Shown here: positions 4,950 through 6,818 of the stretch, one piece after another | Numbering within the stretch: position 1 is the first letter of the stretch | Layout: each line of letters begins with the position of its first letter | Origin: Coriobacteriales bacterium | Lineage (GTDB): Bacteria > Actinomycetota > Coriobacteriia > Coriobacteriales > UBA8131 | Direction of reading: 5' to 3' | Assembly: GCA_031256575.1 (NCBI GenBank) | Contig: JAIRQI010000149.1 | Coordinates: 1 to 6,818 of the forward strand | DNA: 6,818 bases | Notes under the pieces: generated by a model | Databases searched by the model: none | Told to the model about the DNA's origin: nothing | The model's input: only the letters and a program-made list of their open reading frames with translations | Made by a program: the position numbers and the translations under genes

Positions 4950-5263
4950 ATTTTCCTCTTTCGTTGGCCAAGTTGATTTTAGCATATAAAGAGGTGCCTG
5001 ACTGGCCTGTATAGCGAGGTCAAACCGCCCGAGTCGGCTTCCGTTCTATTCATACAATTCAGCCTGTTCACTCTCAGATACATTTCTAACTGTGGAGAAG
5101 ACCAAGTGCTTGGGTTGCCGCTGGCTTTAGTGCCAGCGGCAACTCATGCTATTAGCCAAGAGTAGCCGTCTTTGGTACGCTCAGTTTACCAGACGCTAAC
5201 TACAAGGGTCGGTACTCCCCGCGATAGCTCAACAGCTCTACAGCATCCGGCTGCTCGCATACC
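4950..5263. other. Intergenic region between dockerin gene and protease cassette
   Basis: It contains the ribosome binding site of the small gene (GAGG 4955-4958) and the perfect hairpin at 5114-5143. On the minus strand TTGACC (about 5018-5023) is a fair -35, but no -10 stands at a proper distance, so I do not call a cassette promoter. No other gene is visible. Confidence 0.4.
5102..5143 (-). terminator. 12-bp perfect hairpin after the dockerin gene, possible terminator
   Basis: GTTGCCGCTGGC (5114-5125) and GCCAGCGGCAAC (5132-5143) form a perfect GC-rich stem with a 6-nt loop, about 120 bp past the dockerin gene stop. A second small hairpin, CCAAG-TG-CTTGG (5102-5113), abuts it. There is only a weak T-rich stretch afterwards (TCTTCTCC), so termination is plausible but not a textbook intrinsic terminator. 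Confidence 0.5.
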
Positions 5264-6818
5264 CTACGGCAGCCCAGCTGCTCGGCGCATCATCAAGACA
5301 ATGTCAGCCATGGTCAACAGGCCGTCACCGTCCATGTCTACCGCTGCGAACTGCTCGGCACTCAGCGTCATGCCACCACCCACTACCACCTGGGCAATTA
5401 GCAAGGCTTCAGCTATGTCTACAATTCCGTCGCCGTTCAGGTCACCAGACTGCGGAGCACCGACAGCAAGCTTAAGCACCAGGATACTCAAAGCATCAGG
5501 TACCGTAACTGCTTCGACTTCGACAACAGTTGTTGCATTCTCAACAGCAGTCAAAGCAGCATCGACAGCAGCACCCAATGCTGTCCAGCTCTGAGGGGTG
5601 TAATCAGTCTCCACCAAACCACTGAGCACAGCATTAATCAAAGCTGCTCTGGTATCCTTGGCAGCTTGTAGTACCAGCGGGTCTTCTGGCTCGCCAGCCT
5701 CAGCAAAGTGTATCTCTGGTAGCGATCCGAAGGCGAAGGGTCCTTTGGGGATTGCCCAACCGTCCGGAGCAGACAGCAAGCCGGCCAAAGGAATGCTGCG
5801 GTGCCAACCGACATCCCGTTGCTCGTAGGCCATCATACCCATATAGTATTGCCCGGACAGCACAGCATCGAGGTCCGTGACTGTATAGTTGACAGAATAG
5901 GTAGTAGTCAGTGATCGGTACTGCACCCCGTTTTGGCTGTTCACGGTGCTGACACCGTCTGTGTAGCTGACATACTGAGGTATACCGTAGCCGGGGTTGT
6001 ATACTCCACAGAGCTTCTCGATAGCCTCTTCGATACCCCTAATCTGAATCAAGGCTACATCGCCCAGCGCAAAGGGTTGCCCGGGGTTTGTGCTGTTGAT
6101 GACAGCAACCTCCACACCCTTGGCTCGCAACAAGTAATACTGCACATTGCCACCCTGGCTCAGCTCGATGATGTTGCGTCCAGATTGTAGAGTGATGGTG
6201 TAAGAGCCATCCACAGCTGCAGTATAGGCCGTCCAGCCTGTACCCCATCCTGAGATATTCAGTGGGTTGTGAACCCGTACAGTGGTACCGCTGGCTGGAG
6301 TAAAGGTGTAGGTACGCGAGCCTTCAGCTTGGTCAAAGTAGAAGATGTCATGGTCGATATCTGTTGAAAGCCCAGTTGCGAAAGAACTGCCGGCAGCACT
6401 GATAACAGCGCTGGCTTCGCCTACGGACCCAGCGATACCAGCGATACCGTCACCACCGTCACCACCCATCACAACAATCTCGCCGCTACCAGCAACCTGG
6501 ATGACCACTGCCCCAACAGCACTGGGGTCGATGGCGTTGAAGCGAGACACACTACCGATTTGGTTCTCTACTTCAATTGGCCCATAACTGACCTTGATGA
6601 CACTGGTTCCCGGCTGCAGCGCGGTAATGCGCAGCTGCTGGCGCCCCTCTGACCCGATACGCTCCATCGCGACACTGTTACCGGAGAGTTCAAAGCTATA
6701 ATCCGGTTCATAGAAGTTGTAACCGACCGGGCCCACCGGAGCCTGCCAGACCCTGAAGGTGTCTAAGTCAAAGGACTGCCCGACAGCCAGGTTCAAGACA
6801 CCTGAAGCATCCAGGTTG
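5264..6818 (-). CDS. Dockerin-type secreted surface protein, C-terminal 517 residues (5' end outside window)
   Basis: The frame is open to the right window edge; a TTG at 6796 is internal, so the true start lies upstream and the signal peptide is not visible. Residues below count from the first full codon. About 1-110 is beta-rich and Ig-like, with LRITALQPGTSVIKVSY resembling bacterial Ig repeats. A Gly-rich stretch (GGDGGDGIAGIAG) leads to another beta-rich region (about 140-300). Residues about 388-450 resemble a FIVAR helical module (ETDYTPQSWTALGAAVDAAL). The end (459-517) is a type I dockerin with two calcium loops, DLNGDGIVDIAE (459-470) and DMDGDGLLTMAD (494-505), each followed by a helix. 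The dockerin predicts calcium-dependent docking to a cohesin-bearing protein outside the cell; no cohesin is in the window. No catalytic domain is visible in this part. Confidence 0.9.
   Translation of the reverse strand, partial: NLDASGVLNLAVGQSFDLDTFRVWQAPVGPVGYNFYEPDYSFELSGNSVAMERIGSEGRQQLRITALQPGTSVIKVSYGPIEVENQIGSVSRFNAIDPSAVGAVVIQVAGSGEIVVMGGDGGDGIAGIAGSVGEASAVISAAGSSFATGLSTDIDHDIFYFDQAEGSRTYTFTPASGTTVRVHNPLNISGWGTGWTAYTAAVDGSYTITLQSGRNIIELSQGGNVQYYLLRAKGVEVAVINSTNPGQPFALGDVALIQIRGIEEAIEKLCGVYNPGYGIPQYVSYTDGVSTVNSQNGVQYRSLTTTYSVNYTVTDLDAVLSGQYYMGMMAYEQRDVGWHRSIPLAGLLSAPDGWAIPKGPFAFGSLPEIHFAEAGEPEDPLVLQAAKDTRAALINAVLSGLVETDYTPQSWTALGAAVDAALTAVENATTVVEVEAVTVPDALSILVLKLAVGAPQSGDLNGDGIVDIAEALLIAQVVVGGGMTLSAEQFAAVDMDGDGLLTMADIVLMMRRAAGLP

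Noticed and set aside
6794..6796. TTG as start of the dockerin gene
   Set aside because: The frame continues upstream to the window edge without a stop and the codon lies inside a beta-rich domain with no ribosome binding site, so the start must be outside the window.

Overview
This 6.8 kb window looks like part of the chromosome of an anaerobic, Gram-positive-type bacterium, probably a Firmicutes of the Clostridia/Peptococcaceae kind, though an actinobacterial (Coriobacteriia-like) origin is not excluded. The clues are large secreted proteins with a long basic signal peptide, cadherin-like repeats and a type I dockerin, strong GGAG-type ribosome binding sites, and a Phd/PIN toxin-antitoxin pair. 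The assignment is inference; no RNA gene or phylogenetic marker is present. Every supported gene lies on the minus strand, so the window reads from its right end to its left.

Right end (6818 to 5264): the C-terminal 517 residues of a secreted multidomain protein ending in a FIVAR-like helical segment and a type I dockerin; its start lies outside the window. A 12-bp perfect hairpin follows at 5114-5143.

Middle right (4949 to 3268): a tight three-gene cassette. It holds a small DUF5678-like protein (GTG start), a single-domain retropepsin-like aspartic protease (TTG start, overlapping the previous gene by 10 bp), and an unrecognised 321-residue protein with a disordered Ala/Ser/Gly-rich linker and a short acidic C-terminal motif. 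This is the least understood and most interesting part. A natural hypothesis is that the protease acts on one of its neighbours.

Middle (3239 to 2277): a 119-bp imperfect palindrome with 33-bp inverted arms lies 28 bp after the cassette. Next comes a toxin-antitoxin operon (Phd/YefM antitoxin, then PIN-domain VapC-like toxin). Its promoter has a good -35 and a -10 that runs into two 13-bp palindromic repeats, a layout expected for autorepression.

Left (2276 to 1): about 560 bp of non-coding DNA with GTCCCACC direct repeats, a candidate promoter whose -10 sits inside an inverted repeat, and a leader of about 170 nt with two strong hairpins. It precedes a second large secreted protein (signal peptide, DUF4430-like region, cadherin-like beta-sandwich repeats), of which 571 residues are visible before the window ends. 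The toxin-antitoxin pair, the palindromic element and perhaps the protease cassette thus sit between two surface-protein genes, as expected of a variable intergenic site.
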